Part shown: piece by piece, positions 10,714 to 22,212 of the stretch | Position numbering within the stretch: the stretch's first letter is position 1 | Layout: every line of letters starts with the position of its first letter | NCBI GenBank assembly: GCA_014529385.2 | Contig: CM043958.1 | Span: 78,296,669 to 78,360,668, forward strand | Length of the DNA: 64,000 nucleotides | Reading direction: 5' to 3' | Source: Adiantum capillus-veneris | Taxonomy: Eukaryota; Streptophyta; Polypodiopsida; Polypodiales; Pteridaceae | Notes under the pieces: model-generated | Databases searched by the model: none | Seen by the model: only the letters and a program-made list of their open reading frames with translations | Told to the model about the DNA's origin: nothing | Program-made: the position numbers and the translations under genes

Positions 10714-11089
10714 TATTGGTTTCTCTTTTCTTGCTTAAGAAGATAGGTCCTTACATTGTCCATGAAAGGTTGGACATGTTCATTGCAAGAGGGTAAGTGG
10801 GACAAGGATTTATTATCCAAGTTGAAAAGAACTTAATTTGAGGTACACCATTGGGAACTATAGACTTAATAATGGAGTCTTTTGGGGCTTGCATTTGGCT
10901 TAACTATTATTGAGCTACTAGCAAGATCAACAGGAACCATAATCAATCGAGCAATGCTACACCCTCTCCACTACTCTTTGCAATCAACAGTCTCTAAACC
11001 ATGGGTGTGGCTACTTGAGAGCTAATTTTCAAATGTAAAGAAGAGTATCAACTAAAGTTTTGAGTTGCCACAGAACAAAGCAGAATGAA

Positions 11090-12350
11090 TATCAAACGAC
11101 TTTGATTTTGCACATGAAGGTGCTACTAATGATTCCCCCGTGTTTGTGAACTATCTTGTTACTAGGTTGCAACAAGCTATGGGAAACCCTACCTTGCAGG
11201 TCGAAGTTAACCAACAATTTTGCACTCATGGGATCCTCCAAACTCCCCAAGCGGAGAGAAACAGCTTAAGAAGCCTCTTGTAGAGACCTCCAACGAAGAC
11301 TCTCTCTAGTGACACAAGAGGAGGAACCCTATGAAAAAGAAAGAAGTGGATCTCCAAATTATTTGGAGGATGTGGCTCCACAAAGATGACGGTCTCAAAG
11401 ATCCCCAACTCCTCCCAAGAGGAGAAGATTGTCATATAGTCCTTCTCCTTGTCAATCTGAGAGGGAGGAGAGGAATCAAAAGAAGAAAAAGGCAAGAAAG
11501 AGGTCACCCTCTTCTCCATCTTCAACATCTTCCTCCTCTTTCAATGAAAGCAATGGTTTTTCTCCTAGAGAATACAAGAGGGGAGGACATTGTAAATCCT
11601 ATGCTGCTTGGAAAAGGTCCTACAAGGTTAAGAAGTTCAAGGAGGGAAGAAAGAGCATCTCTTTTCTCACCTATGATGGCACCTTTGGTGCTATGTATAA
11701 ATTTTTGGCCTTTATCCAATAGTTTGATGTGGCCTTTGAAGATAAGGGCTTCACAAAATCCTCTAAGCTACGTCATGTAGCTATGCACTTCCAAAAGGTT
11801 GTCCCAAAAATGGTGGCCTAGCCTCCGTGGCAATGGTGAAGCTCCAAAGACATGGAAAACTCTATGATTTTCCATCATGAAGTAATTTCTTGCAAGCGAT
11901 GCCAAAGATAAAGTGCGCACTGAATGGCAAAGCTTTAAGCTACTCCCCAAGGAGTCTATCCACAAGTATGTGGACAAGTTTTGGTATTTACATCTCAAAG
12001 CTACAATCTTCCAAAAGATAGACTTTGCCAAGCAAAAGTAGAAATTTGTGTGGGACTACCTGAAGAAATGACCAAGTCTGTCAACTCTCAAAGGCCTGGG
12101 ACCATCACCAAAGTCCTCCACCACACTATGGTTGCTTCGCGCATCAATTTTCAACAAGGGGCAAAAAGGAATGCTAAGCCCATGATGCTTAAAACTCTTC
12201 CCAATGTAACAACAAAAACAAGACCAAGGAGAAAGAATTTACAAAGGTAAAAAGAAACTCTCTCCTGAAGAGTTAGAACCTTTTCATTAAAGACCATAAT
12301 TTTTTCAAGTGTGGGAAGCAAGGAATGGCTATCGTTATTTCCCCAAAATA
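11090..12350 (+). pseudogene. Element IIa gag relic
   Basis: Homologous to the gag of IIb. Readable pieces are an N-terminal block (PVFVNYLVTRLQQAMGNP), an Arg/Ser-rich segment and capsid start at 11429-11722 (RKRSPSSPSSTSSSS then KSISFLTYDGTFGAMYKFLAF), and a later block at 11981-12250 (GLPEEMTKSVNSQRPGTITKVLHHTM, SRINFQQGAKRN). Several frame breaks separate them. A TGA at 11865-11867 lies at the same codon as a TGA in IIb (23416-23418). The zinc knuckle near 12300 has lost cysteines. Confidence 0.75.
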
Positions 12351-12439
12351 AATGCATGCAATGACACTCCTAGAGCTTCCCCGGTCAAAGCTCCAAAGAG
12401 GATACTCATTGCAAAGGATCATCCCTTTACTATGCTTCG

Positions 12440-12769
12440 GGAAAGGTGAGGGAGCATGATGCCTTTATCCTTTTTGACCCTGGCTCTATTCACAACTTCA
12501 TATCAATAGAGCTGGCCACTAAGCTGGGCATACAAGCTTTTTAGATGGGAGATATTATGACTGCCAATGGAGATTTCAAGGGACAACAAGCCTTCGTTAC
12601 TCCCTTGATTGGGAAATCGAGGCTTCATGTCCAAAGCTACAGCGACAAAGAGCACTTTTTCATCTCCTCTCTCCAACACGAGGATGTTATCCTAGGGGAA
12701 CCATGGTGCAACCGCATATCTTCCAATATGAAGTTCCCTAAAAGGATGATTAATTTCACATGCAGGTAA
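12440..12769 (+). pseudogene. Element IIa protease region
   Basis: The motif FDPGSIHNFIS near 12476-12508 is the retropepsin-like active site in its plant gypsy D-P-G-S form, followed by ATKLGIQAF, a stop, and MGDIMTANGDFKGQQAFVTPLIG. The end (EDVILGEPWCNRI) matches the usual post-protease hydrophobic pattern. In an intact element this would cut the Gag-Pol precursor. One TAG near 12543 interrupts it. Confidence 0.75.
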
Positions 12770-12772
12770 ATC

Positions 12773-13498
12773 ATGAACATGTATATAGATGCTAATGAGT
12801 TGAGTCGTACTATACCTCTTGTAAATTCATCTACTTTTGATAAGTCAATGAGAATTTTAGGTTCCTCATATATGATTTTTGTTAGAGAGTACATAGATGA
12901 TCCTAATGTTTTACCAAATAAAGGTTGTTGGAATCAAGAGGAATTAGAGTTGTCTAATTTTCTAAATGGATTCCAAGATGTTTTTATTGATGACGTCCCT
13001 ATGGATTTACCTCCAAAACGAGGGGATGATGACCACACAATAGAACTTCTATTAGGGAGCTCACCGCCTAATAAACCTCCTTATAGAGTTTCTAAAGCTC
13101 AACAAGGTGAGATTATGAGGCAAGTGCATGAACTGGTAGACAAGGGGATGGTGAGGCCTAGTTCCTCTCTCTTTTGTTCACCCATCCTATTAGTGCAAAA
13201 GAAAGACGATGAAAATTGTATGTGTGTTGATTATAGAGCAGTAAATTGAATTACTATCAGGAACAGATTTTCTATACCACAGGTAGAAGATATGTTTGAT
13301 AAGATACAAGGATCTACCTACTTCAATAGGATTGATCTCAAAAGTGCCTACCATCAAATAAGGATAGTGAATGAAGATATTGTAAAGATTGCTTTTCGCA
13401 CAACATTTGGTCTTGATCTCAAAAGTGCCTATCATCAAATAAGGATAGTGAATGAAGATATTGTAAAGATTGCTTTTCGCACAACATTTGGTCTTTAA
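12773..13498 (+). pseudogene. Element IIa reverse transcriptase, 5' part with internal duplication
   Basis: Starts with the pre-RT linker (LNGFQDVFIDDVPMDLPPKRG) and the fingers motifs KPPYRVSKAQ and SPILLVQKKDDENCMCVDY. After a TGA near 13247, the palm sequence FNRIDLKSAYHQIRI appears at 13292-13498 in duplicate: an 81-bp (27-codon) block containing the first catalytic Asp occurs twice in tandem (13334-13414 and 13415-13495), in frame. RT is then interrupted by the TTAA-type transposon at 13499. Confidence 0.88.
13334..13495 (+). repeat. In-frame 81-bp tandem duplication in RT
   Basis: Two nearly identical 81-bp units, each encoding DLKSAYHQIRIVNEDIVKIA and following residues; only one base differs in the part compared (ccaccatc/ccatcatc region). 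IIb has a single copy. Keeping frame suggests it arose by slippage or unequal exchange while the sequence was still similar to coding DNA, although the element was probably already inactive. Confidence 0.9.
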
Positions 13499-14674
13499 CA
13501 TTAGAATGGTAACAAGACACTTTTATGTCCTTGGACACTTTTGTGTCCTGTTAAGTGACCATTTTGGTTGAATTTTTTGAAGAGTAAGAAAATGAATTTC
13601 TAGGTCCTATATATCCACAAATTTGCCTTATGAGCTGAAAAAAACTTGACATTTTTTTTGGAGTATCGATCTCACCATTAGCTTTACTCTTGCACAACAT
13701 TTTTGAACCTAAACTGTGTGAAAAAACAGGTCCTATTTTTGGCTTTTTTTCAATTTTTGGCAACTATACCACTCTAAACTTCATGTTTGTGAGGTTTAGA
13801 TTGCTAGAGGTTAGGCCTTCATAGTTCTCAACATGTTTTGATGCTTGTAGGGAGAGCTAAGTGTTAAAATTGAAAGTTATGACCAATTTATAAGAATTGC
13901 ATAATCCTGTTTTTTGGCCAAAATTAGCATTTTTATGATTTTTTTGGTGGCTTTCTTGATATCCAAATTCAATTTTGATTTTGTAAGTGTAATGTATAAC
14001 ATAAAGCTAATCTTCCTGAGTTTTGGGGGACCTAATACGCTATATAGCATAGTATATGATGATGGTTGAGTTTTTTGATTGCTGAAGAATACGATACATT
14101 TTAGAGTAGTAAGTATAACTTTCTCAATATTGCTAGTTTCTTAGGCCATTGTGTGTATTTTGTAGGTAGTAACCATATCTAATCATAAACTACAAACTTG
14201 GTTAGATATTGAGTAGTTTCTATGGGTTTCTAGAGGTCATAATGCTAAACCTAGTTTTTTCATGTTTGTTGTATTTAGCACTTTATCATTGCCCCCAAGG
14301 TTCCACTTAGTAAGAGATCCATTATCCTTTTGACATGCTCCATGGCTCCTTTTGAATCAAAAGGTCCAAAGGGAACTAAGAAAACATGTATATAGTATCT
14401 CTATTGAGCGTGACTATAGAAACTTTGATGATAGGTCTACGGAATGGCAAAAATGCAACTTTTTTTTACCTATTTTTTTTGTCCAAAAAAAAATTAGTGA
14501 GGTAAAAGCAACCATATGTTCTGATCACCAACCCATTGAAGTTTCTCATTAAAGGATTGAACTATAAGCTCATGAAAGGATTTTTCAAAATGAGTGGATC
14601 TACTATGGTTTTGGAATTTTTTTCCAAAACCCTGAAAGGACACTTTTATGTCCTGTTAGGTTACCCGTCTAGTG
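13499..14674. mobile_element. TTAA-flanked inverted-repeat DNA transposon (non-autonomous)
   Basis: A 1,176-bp insert splits RT of Element IIa; the homologous place in IIb is uninterrupted. TTAA stands on both sides (13495-13498 and 14675-14678). The ends are imperfect inverted repeats of about 15 bp: left CATTAGAATGGTAAC, right (complement) CACTAGACGGGTAAC. Both ends carry the subterminal motif GACACTTTTATGTCC, itself an imperfect palindrome. No transposase-like frame is inside; the longest frames (about 66-70 codons) resemble nothing. TTAA duplication is the hallmark of the piggyBac superfamily, but that assignment rests only on the target site and ends. Confidence 0.75.
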
Positions 14675-14678
14675 TTAA

Positions 14679-14990
14679 GAATATCTTGTCATCCCTTTTG
14701 GCTTGAAAAATGTTGCGACCACATTCAACCGCCTAATGGAGAAAAATTTTAGACCCTAGCGCAGGTTTATTGTAGTTTTCTTTGATGATATCATCATCTA
14801 GTCCAATTCTCTCGAGGAGCATATTCAACATATCTAGGTAATCATTCAAGCTTTGAGGGAGAACAAACTTTTCATTAATCAAAAGAAGAGTGAATTTCTC
14901 CTTCAAGAGATTCAATACTTAGGTCATATTATCTCTCAAGATGGTATCCATATGGATCCAACAAAGCTAGAGGTCATAAAAGGATTGCCT
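14679..14990 (+). pseudogene. Element IIa reverse transcriptase, 3' part
   Basis: Continues RT after the transposon. FNRLMEKNFRP is followed by a TAG (14757-14759), then RRFIVVFFDDIII with the FFDD version of the active-site box, a second stop, and FLLQEIQYLGHIISQDGIHMD. The stop after FRP lies at the same codon as the TAA in IIb (25078-25080). Confidence 0.85.
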
Positions 14991-15470
14991 AATCCAAGTA
15001 ATTTACATAAGCTAAGAAGCTTTATTGGTATGTGTGCATACTATGGATGCTTCATAGAAAAATTTTCACAAATAGCAAGATCCTTACATGACTTAACAAA
15101 GAAAAATGTTAGGTATACATGGACTACAAGAGAGCAATATGATTTTGACAAGCTCAAAGAAAAGCTTACCTCTCCTGTGCTTACACTATCCGATCTCTGA
15201 AAACCATTTGAGGTCCAATGTGATGCTTGTCTATATTTCCTTGGAGCAGTTTTTCTTCAAGAAGGGCATGCCATAGCATACGAGAGTCGAAGACTCCATT
15301 CATCCTACAAACGGATCAGCAAAGTCTAAAGTACTTCATGATGCAAACCAAGCTTTCCAACAAACAAATAAGGTGGAAAAATTTCTTTCGCAATATAGTT
15401 TTCATATTGCTCATATTGTTGGGAAAGCACAATCAAGTGGCCGATGTACTATCACGACAACCAAAATTCA
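14990..15470 (+). pseudogene. Element IIa RNase H
   Basis: Contains the RT-RNase H joint (NLHKLRSFIGMCAYYGCFIEKFSQIARSL), the first acidic motif FEVQCDA near 15208-15228, and the later TPFILQTDQQSLKYFM and HNQVADVLSRQP motifs. The middle part with the catalytic glutamate (YEKE in IIb) is deleted: the sequence jumps from HESRR to TPFIL near 15290. Frame shifts are present as well. Confidence 0.82.
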
Positions 15471-16330
15471 ATGCAGTGTCTATAGTAACTCACAATGATC
15501 TTTCTTCTATGATAGATGAGTATGCTATTGACCCTAATTTCAAGGATATAATGTCAACCCTTGCCTTAGGGAAGAAAGAAGAATCATTCACCTTGTAGGA
15601 TGGTTATCTTCTCCATGAAACAAGCTATGTGTTACTAACTCCCTTCGTGAGAAAGTAATGTATGAATCCCATGCTTATCCCTATGTAGGGCATAGAGGGA
15701 TTCAACCTACTCTTTGAGGAGTAGATACTTATTTCTATTGGCCTACCATGAAAATAGACATACAAGAGTATGTTTCAAAATGTATGGTATGCCAAAAGAC
15801 CAAGTATGATAGTAGGAAGCAACCTGGATTACTCCAACCATTGTCAATTCCTAATTCACCATGGGAGAGTATATCCATGGATTTTATCTTTGAATTACCC
15901 AAGTCTATCCATGGGAATACGGGAATATGGACAATTGTCAACAGGTTTAGTAAACAAGCACATTTCATACCTGTCAAAAAGACTATTAAGGCACATCAAA
16001 TGGACACTCACTTCATATCATAGATTTTCAAACACCATGGCTTGCCAACCTCCATAGTATCAGATAAAGATCCTCGAATAACCAGTATTTTTTGGAAGGG
16101 TCTCTTTGAGAATCTAGGTACAAGGCTAAATTTATCTTTGGCCTATCACCCACAAACGGATGGCCAAAGTGAGATAGCTAACCTTACAATTCTAAATCTA
16201 CTCAAGACCTATGTCACGGAAGTAGATCAAGGCTCACAATGGGAGAAATATCTACCTCTTCTAGAGTATGAGTACAATAACACTATCCATACACTACAGG
16301 GAAGGCACCCTTTGAAATCATTGAGGTAAG
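15470..16330 (+). pseudogene. Element IIa integrase
   Basis: The zinc-binding module (YESHAYPYVGHRGIQ, then CMVCQKTKYD) is read near 15660-15800. The core has SMDFIFELPKSIHG with the first Asp, VSDKDPRITSIFWKGLF with the second and YHPQTDGQSEIANL with the catalytic Glu. All three acidic residues are therefore kept, unlike the frame, which has stops near 15598, 15718 and 16021. The region 16042-16329 is one of the better preserved pieces. Confidence 0.88.
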
Positions 16331-16975
16331 ACCTAAAAGTCCCTTGCTACTTAACATGGGAAGATCTTCGTTGTTGTTGATGAGTATAGCCGAGACCTAC
16401 AAGAAGTTTTCCAAAAAATTAAGGAGGCTATATCCATCTCTCAGCAAAGGCAAAAAATTGATGCTAACAAGCACAAAAGGGCCTTAATGTTCAAAAAAAA
16501 TGATTGGGTCTTAAGTTTCCCAAGGCTTGATTGAGGCAAACTACAGGTAAAAATCCTATGGGCCACCAAAAGTATTATGCTAAGCTAGCAAAAAGATACT
16601 ATGGTCCTTTTCAAATTCTAAAACCAATCAACAAGATGGACTATCAACTAAAGTTGCCCAATCATTGGCTCATACACAATGCTTTTCATGTGAGTCTACT
16701 TAAGCCTTGCAAAGGAGAGCCACCAAGAGAACCAATCATTGAGGACCCACCCAAGATCAAGGATAAGAGAGAGGTGCTCCAGCCCGAATCCATCCTTTGA
16801 CATGAACACAAGGTACTAAGACATGAAGACAAGGTACTAAGGCATGGTAAGATTATCCGATGGTATCTTATTAAGTTCAAAATTTGTCTTTTTGAAGATG
16901 CTAGATGGATGCAAGGAACGCATCTTAAGGATAGTATGAACCTTGTCAATGCTTATAATGCTACACTAGAGTAAA
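16331..16975 (+). pseudogene. Element IIa integrase C-terminus and chromodomain-like tail
   Basis: The part at 16531-16800 reads HQKYYAKLAKRYYGPFQILKPI, the GPF module, followed by NAFHVSLLKPCKGEPPREP. The tail (RWYLIKFKI, FEDARWMQGTHLKDSMNLVNAYNATLE) resembles a reduced chromodomain, with W and aromatic positions partly present. It is broken by stops near 16798 and 16860. Confidence 0.75.
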
Positions 16976-17300
16976 CAAATGTAAATGGTTTTTTTTAATG
17001 AACAATGTTTTTGTCTTGTAAGACTAGTACTCTTTTATTGTGCACAAATTTAAGTAGTATGCATAATGACGTCTCTCAAACACCAAATAGAATTTGTCAC
17101 TCTACTTTGGAACTATAAGATAAACTAAAGATTAAGAATGCTTGCGGCAGCCAAGTCTCCCAAGCACCTCATGGATTAGTCATGCGTTCTGGCCCATGAT
17201 GGAGTAGGGTAAAAAGGGATCCTCTACCCGCTAAGAAACATAGACTAATGATTAATACTTTTATCTTCTCTACCTCATAGTCGAGGACAACTATGATTTC

Positions 17301-17313
17301 AAGGGAGAGGTAA
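17301..17313 (+). promoter_or_regulatory. Polypurine tract of Element IIa
   Basis: AAGGGAGAGGTAA directly precedes the LTR start TGTCATC at 17314, at the same place as AAGAGAGAGGTAA in IIb. Confidence 0.85.
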
Positions 17314-17801
17314 TGTCATCAAATCTAATGTCTAGCTTTATACAAATTATTTTCTCAAATTAAACTTATCATTTAATATGGAAAGGCAAAAGGGGAAACA
17401 AGAGCTAGAACATGGATATATGTTGTTAGACCTAACTCATTGCAGGGCCAAAAAGAAGATGGTTACATCTCAATAGGGGCTCAAAAGGAGATGGTCTACT
17501 GAAGAACAATGTGCAATAATGGAACTTAAAATACCTCAAGGTTAGCTTCATTAACATCCTCCAAAGGTTAGGGTTAAAAGTCCTTAGACCTTAGGGTAAG
17601 CTAGGCCTAAGCTTGAGGTGATTGTCGTGCTTGAGCTGAATAAGGTGCTTGTCCTTCTTGATGACCAAGATGCTAGAGGTGCTTGTCATGCTTGATGACT
17701 AAGGTGCTTGTCATGCTTGAAGGCCAAGGTGCTTGTGGTGTGCAAGTGAACCATGATCCCTACAAAGGAGGGGGTAGCCTGAAAGGTAGGGGCATGAGAG
17801 G

Positions 17802-17822
17802 ACACACACACACACACACACT
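17802..17822. repeat. (AC)n microsatellite in LTR
   Basis: A 21-base AC run at the LTR position that also holds CA tracts at 21449-21500 and 32391-32427 and the poly-C/CA tract at 35873-35902. Confidence 0.9.
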
Positions 17823-17874
17823 CAAGGTAAGCCCCTTCCATAAGAGGCATATAGTACACATGTCAAGCCCCTGG

Positions 17875-18268
17875 CAAGGTTTCCCTCATAGTGTGCCTAA
17901 AGCCTATTGGATGGCCTTGAGAGAGGTCCAATGCAATTTTACTTTCATGAATTATTCAAGCCCTCTCTTTCAAAGGGGAAAGGAGGACACTTCTATAAAT
18001 GCTACATCTATTGCTTGAAATGACCAAAGCATGTGATTGGCTAAGGCTTGGCAAGAACCAATGAGCTGAAACAAGGTTTCCCTCATAGTGTGCCTAAAGC
18101 CTATTGGATGGCCTTGAGAGAGGTCCAATGCAATTTTACTTTCATGAATTATTCAAGCCCTCTCTTTCAAAGGGGAAAGGAGGACACTTGTCTAAATGCT
18201 ACATCTATTGCTTGAAATGACCAAAGAATGTGATTGGCTAAGGCTTGGCAGGAACCAATGAGCTGAAA
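17875..18268 (+). repeat. 197-bp tandem duplication inside the LTR
   Basis: 17875-18071 is repeated at 18072-18268 with only a few base differences. The other Element II LTRs have one copy, so the duplication is specific to this LTR and recent. Confidence 0.92.
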
Positions 18269-19344
18269 GATTGAGCAAAAAGGAGGGTCGACCCAAGCAA
18301 GAGGAGGTCTTACTTGTAGCATAGACTCTCCCACACACACTCTCATTGTGTGATGAGCAAGAACTTGATCGCCTTCTCCAAGCTTGAGAAGTAGAGAGCC
18401 TACACCAACACCTCTTGGCTATGAATTGCAAATCCAACCAAGAGTCGTGGTTCAAAGCAATGCTTTACATCTTCTTCATCTTCATTACTATGCTATGGTA
18501 TGCTATATGAGTAATGATATCATAGGAAACTACTTCTTTCTCGTATGCTACTTTTTCTTCTTGATATTCCCTTGCCTCACTCCCTGCAAGCTCTCTCCAC
18601 CTTTGAAGGTGTTTGAGGTCTTGGGATTGAGGCCGGGGACAAGCTAATGTTTTTGTTAGGTAGTTACGGGCATAATCTTGGTGCGTGAAGCTTACCATCT
18701 TCATTGCACCAGCAAGGTCTCAAGGAACATGAATCATGTATTGTACCAAGTCTCTCTTCATGGGAGACTCTATAATACAAAAGTCTTTTGGAGGGGGGAC
18801 CGTCTCCAAGTAACTCTGGTCCTCAAATGTTGTCATTTCTCTAATTATTTCTCTCTTTTACAAGTATTGTTCATGCCAAGCTAACTAGGTATTATGGTTA
18901 TTTTGCTATCTACCATCAAGTACTCTTCTTATGCTCATGATGAATTCTCTTAAAAAAATGCTCACGCCAATCATCTTAATTTGGCTACTCTCAATGTTAT
19001 TAGTCCAATTTTGCTACAGTAAATGACGGAATGTTCTCTTGAAGATGGATACCAATTCTAAATTGTTTGTATTATGGACCCAAACCTTATAGAAAAAAAT
19101 TCATTGAATCATCATCATCGACTATAACACCAATCGATGCAAGTGACACACATATATTCTTTATCTTCAATGAATAGCCATTGATAGACAGGTTTATCTT
19201 CATCAATGTATTCAAGTCAGTCTTCAACTATAGATTCCTTTCCTTTGTGTTGGTCACATCTAGCAATAGTAAGATGTCGCAAGGCTCCTTAGAGATGCGA
19301 ACATCTTGTATGTTCCCAATCATAGTATCTTGCATACTCATAGA

Positions 19345-19461
<117 letters not shown>

Positions 19462-19897
19462 ACTATCTTGCTTATTGCAGACACAAGACATGCAGCACAA
19501 GAAATAAATAAACTAACAAAAAAAAAACATTACTAGAGTTTTAAAAGGTGAGTATCAAGAGGCGGAGAGGTGTATACATGTAGAGAGAAGCTCACTTTGA
19601 GTGGTCTATAGAGGACATGATTTGAGCTAAGTAACGTAATGTTGCATACGGCAGGATGAAAAGGGGGCAACCAGCTTCTGGAGGACATCTGGTATGCTGG
19701 TGTGGGTGAGCTCAAGGTACTAGAATTAGGACAAACGTGTGGTGTTGGCTACAGCAAGAGAGCCACCATGGTAGGTGCCAAGATGAAGTGGGTAGCTAGG
19801 AGGCAATGCAGAATGTTGAGCTTGCAAAGGGTAGCCATGGCGCTAACAAGCAAAGCAAGCTTAGCAAGGGATGCTGAGAGCTGGCTGGTGGTAGTGC

Positions 19898-19898
<1 letters not shown>

Positions 19899-19978
<80 letters not shown>
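19899..19978. repeat. (TC)n microsatellite, 80 bp
   Basis: A pure TC run. Together with the GA tract 440 bp upstream it forms a potential inverted repeat. Confidence 0.95.
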
Positions 19979-19981
<3 letters not shown>

Positions 19982-20573
19982 GGGGAGACCAGTTATAGGT
20001 GTAGCTTTCTGGGAGCTGTAAATCCCTAAAAAGAAGAAAAATCCAATTTGGGAGGCCTTTAGGAGTAAGTTGGTGGTGAGTGCAACGGGCCGACAAGGGG
20101 GTAAAGAGGGGCCATGCCATCGCCGAAGGCAGTGCCGTTTTACTAGTATCTCTCAAAGTTTGAAAACTCGCAAAACACTCCTCTTATTTGCCAAAAATTT
20201 CCAAAATGTCCTCAATTTTTTTTACAATGTACAAAATACCCCTTATAATTCTCGCAAACGTCTCCAAACACTTTCCTTTTGCAACTATTCATAGGAAAAT
20301 TAGTTCTCCCTCGGTCGAAAATGATATCACTACAAGCGGCTCTTCAACTTATCAACACAAAAATAGTGATGTTTTCTGGAGTTCCCCATGGCATCAATAT
20401 GTACATTAATAATATCAGTTGTGATATCAACGATGCACATACCGACTCTGATATCGACACTTTGTAAGAGCAAAAAGAAAATTTGAACTTGATTAGAGCT
20501 CATTTTCAGCTTTTTTTTAATACAAGAAGCAGATCCCCCTCCCCCTTTGTGCTCAAAGTAAACTTCGACTTTG

Positions 20574-20576
<3 letters not shown>

Positions 20577-20605
<29 letters not shown>
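20577..20605. repeat. (CT)n microsatellite at the Element IIb border
   Basis: The CT run ends two bases before the LTR start at 20608. Another CT run follows the far end of the element at 33103. Confidence 0.9.
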
Positions 20606-20607
<2 letters not shown>

Positions 20608-20611
<4 letters not shown>

Positions 20612-21446
20612 ATAAAATCTAATATCTATCCACCCCAAATGATTTTCTCGTATTAAACTGATCATTTAATGTGGCAGAATAAATGGGAACAAGGGTTAGG
20701 ATATACACATGTGCTTATAGATCTATCTCAACATGGGTCCAATGGTAAAGGGGCCCAAATAAGATATGATCTATCAAAGAGCAAGCTAACTAATGGAGCT
20801 TAAAGACCTTAGGGTTAGCTTCATTAAAGACCTCCAATAGTTAGTGTTAAAAGCCCTTTGACCTTAGGTAAGCTAGGGTTGCTTGAGGTGGGAACCCGGC
20901 CCAAGCTTAAGGTGCTTGTCGTGCTAGGTGCTTGAGGTGCTTGATGTGCGTGTTGACTAAGGTGCTTGAGGTGCTTGTCGTGCTTGCTGACTAGGGAGCT
21001 CGAGGTACTTTTTCATGCTTGCTGATTAAGGTGCTTGAGGTAAGGTGTGTCAAAAAGTCAAATCATAAATCCCTACAAAGAGGGGGCGAGCCCTACAAGA
21101 GGGGGGGTGAGAGAGAAAACACATACAGTTATACAAGGCAAGCTTTGTACAAAGAAAGAAAAAGGGACACTTCTCAAGTTCCTCCTCATGTTGCCCTCAT
21201 GGTGTGCCTAAAGCCTATTGGTTGTCCACCCAATGATAAATTAGTAGATTTAATTAATTTCTTTTGCATTTATCAAGTCCTCTCTCTCAAAGGGGAAAGT
21301 AGGACACTTGTCCCAAGACTAGTATGCTTGCTTGGTATGACTCTTACTTCTGATTGGCTAGGACTAAGGGGTCTAATGAGCTTCAAGTGTGAGCTACAAG
21401 GGGGGGTTGAACAAAGCAAGTAGGGGGCGTGTTAGGGGTATACTCT

Positions 21447-21505
<59 letters not shown>

Positions 21506-22199
21506 TCACTCACTCACTCACTCATTGTGTGAAGTGCAAAGTGCAAGAGCTCCCTCTCCTTCTCCAAGCAAGCAGAGATGTTGAGAGCCTACACCAACAC
21601 TCTTGGCTATGGAATGCAAATACAACCAAGAGCCATGGTTCAATGCTTAAGCTTGCCATCTTCTCCATATTTATTACTATGTTATTATGTATGCTAGATG
21701 GAAGAGTGATGATAAGTGAGGAACTAGTTCTTTCTCCTAGGAAATGTTTCTTCTTCCTCTTCCCTAACCTCATTCCCTACTAGCTCTCTCCAGCTTCGAA
21801 GGTGTTTGAGGTCTTGGGATTGAGGCTTGGCATAGTTAATTCTTTCCACAAAGTTTATGTTATGCTCCTGATCCATGAAGCTTTACATCTTCATTACATC
21901 ACCTAGTTCACAAGGAACACAAAGATTGTATTTTAACAAGTCTCTCTTGATGGAAGAAACTATAATACAAATGCCTATTGGAGGGGGGACTGGTTCCACA
22001 TAAATTCGGTCCTCAAATGTTGTCATGTTCTAAACTCTCTCTCTCTTGCAAAAGTATTGTTCATATGTCAAGTTAACTAAATGCTATGTTTATGTTGCTA
22101 CCATCAATTAAGTTAACCCTCTATGCTCACAAAGTAAATTCATAAAAGTACTTCTCTAATTTCTGCTACTCTCAAAGTTAATAGGCCATTTCCATTACA
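20608..22199 (+). repeat. Element IIb 5' LTR (1,592 bp)
   Basis: Starts TGTCATAAAATCT and ends CCATTACA, one base before the PBS. It contains the GGTGCTTGAGGTGCTTG repeat zone (20895-21040), a CA/CTCA tract (21449-21524), and the GGAGGGGGGAC block near 21985. The 3' LTR is the same length once its insert is removed. Confidence 0.9.
21449..21524. repeat. (CA)n(CTCA)n compound microsatellite
   Basis: A CA run to about 21500 followed by CTCA units. It sits at the LTR site where other copies carry shorter CA tracts. Confidence 0.93.
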
Positions 22200-22200
22200 T

Positions 22201-22212
22201 TGTTATCAGAGC
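22201..22212 (+). promoter_or_regulatory. Primer-binding site of Element IIb
   Basis: TGTTATCAGAGC, one mismatch to the initiator-Met tRNA site, one base after the LTR. Confidence 0.85.

Larger units (their letters stand above)
10225..19018 (+). mobile_element. Element IIa: gypsy retrotransposon, disrupted copy
   Basis: This is a plus-strand Ty3/gypsy element with a 5'-truncated 5' LTR (10225-10700), PBS, decayed gag, protease, RT, RNase H, integrase, PPT and a full 3' LTR (17314-19018). The reading frames carry many stops and shifts. RT contains an 81-bp tandem duplication and a 1,176-bp TTAA-type transposon. The same family is present at 20608-33094 (IIb) and 34975-37955 (fragments). It could not move by itself. 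Confidence 0.9.
17314..19018 (+). repeat. Element IIa 3' LTR (1,705 bp)
   Basis: Starts TGTCATCAAATCT and ends GCTACA. It is homologous along its length to 20608-22199. It contains a run of short repeats of the type AAGGTGCTTGTCATGCTTGA near 17640-17740, an (AC)n tract at 17802-17822, a 197-bp tandem duplication and the conserved GGAGGGGGGACC block near 18790. No coding capacity. Confidence 0.88.

Noticed and set aside
20890-21040. Short spaced repeats (GGTGCTTGAGGTGCTTG) as a CRISPR-like array
   Set aside because: Units vary in spacing and sequence, lie inside LTRs in several copies, and the organism is a plant; they are LTR minisatellite repeats.
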